From positions 1 to 64,000 of the forward strand of contig JAIBBR010000011.1 of assembly GCA_019694575.1 (NCBI GenBank): DNA of 64,000 nt. The letters are read 5' to 3'. Within the stretch, counting starts at the first letter, position 1, and each line of letters begins with the position of its first letter. Positions 63,955 through 64,000 of this stretch are shown piece after piece. The notes beneath the pieces are model-generated. The model was given only the letters and a program-made list of their open reading frames with translations, was not told where the DNA came from and searched no databases. Both the position numbers and the translations under genes were made by a program. This stretch comes from Myxococcaceae bacterium (GTDB lineage: Bacteria > Myxococcota > Myxococcia > Myxococcales > Myxococcaceae).

Positions 63955-64000
63955 GCCGCGCCACTCCGGGCCGACGGTCCTGCGCAGGTCGGCGACCGAA

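Overview
The window looks like chromosomal DNA of a Gram-negative myxobacterium (Myxococcota, the old Deltaproteobacteria). The evidence is an FHA plus AgmX/PglI (TonB-like) envelope protein, TPR and outer-membrane partners in the arrangement of the Myxococcus Glt (gliding) and Nfs (spore coat) machineries, a CglB-like VWA lipoprotein, several Cys-rich lipoproteins, a beta-propeller lipoprotein, and Lys/Ala-rich tails on housekeeping proteins. The genus cannot be fixed from the sequence.

Region 1 (1-18.5 kb, minus strand) is the str-S10-spc-alpha superoperon, read right to left: rpsL, rpsG, fusA, rpsJ, rplD ... secY, adk, infA, rpmJ, rpsM, rpsK, rpsD, rpoA, rplQ. It has four gaps relative to the common order: no tuf after fusA, no rplC between rpsJ and rplD, no rpsN between rplE and rpsH, and no map after adk. 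rplC is present, but 35 kb away at 49.6-50.3 kb. Adenylate kinase and several ribosomal proteins carry Lys/Ala-rich extensions.

Region 2 (18.5-29.6 kb) is mixed housekeeping: RimI with a SurA-like exported protein, a CbpA-type DnaJ with a HEAT protein, a Cys-rich lipoprotein followed by argS, a MshEN-GAF-adenylate cyclase, a calcium-motif lipoprotein, and an acyl-CoA carboxyltransferase.

Region 3 (29.7-35.2 kb, minus strand) is a beta-lysine degradation operon: outer-membrane protein, kdd, kamD, an unknown exported protein, kamE, kce. Three of the junctions are ATGA overlaps. The chain converts beta-lysine to 3,5-diaminohexanoate, then to 5-amino-3-oxohexanoate, then to 3-aminobutyryl-CoA plus acetoacetate.

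Region 4 (35.4-50.3 kb, minus strand) is a trans-envelope complex locus. Starting at rplC it encodes a Cys-rich lipoprotein, a CglB-like VWA lipoprotein, two outer-membrane barrels (GltA/B-like), TPR proteins (GltC-, GltD- and GltE-like), a small exported protein and an FHA/TM/AgmX-PglI protein (GltG-like). These would link cytoplasm, periplasm, outer membrane and cell surface. The proton-channel motor (AglRQS type) is not in the window.

Region 5 (50.4-58.9 kb) holds a BioF-fold protein that has lost its PLP lysine, a class I aldolase, an FKBP isomerase, tRNA-Ala, an RsmB-type methyltransferase and small membrane or lipoproteins. Beside tRNA-Ala there is a relic duplication: two 92-bp direct repeats and a 41-nt tRNA 3'-end copy bracket one exported-protein gene.

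Region 6 (58.9-64 kb) looks accessory and by eye is more GC-rich. It holds exported proteins that share an upstream 33-bp motif, a beta-propeller lipoprotein, an ECF sigma factor with a membrane/TPR partner and an outer-membrane protein, and a small zinc-ribbon protein. No CRISPR array, rRNA gene, intact insertion sequence or integrase was seen.
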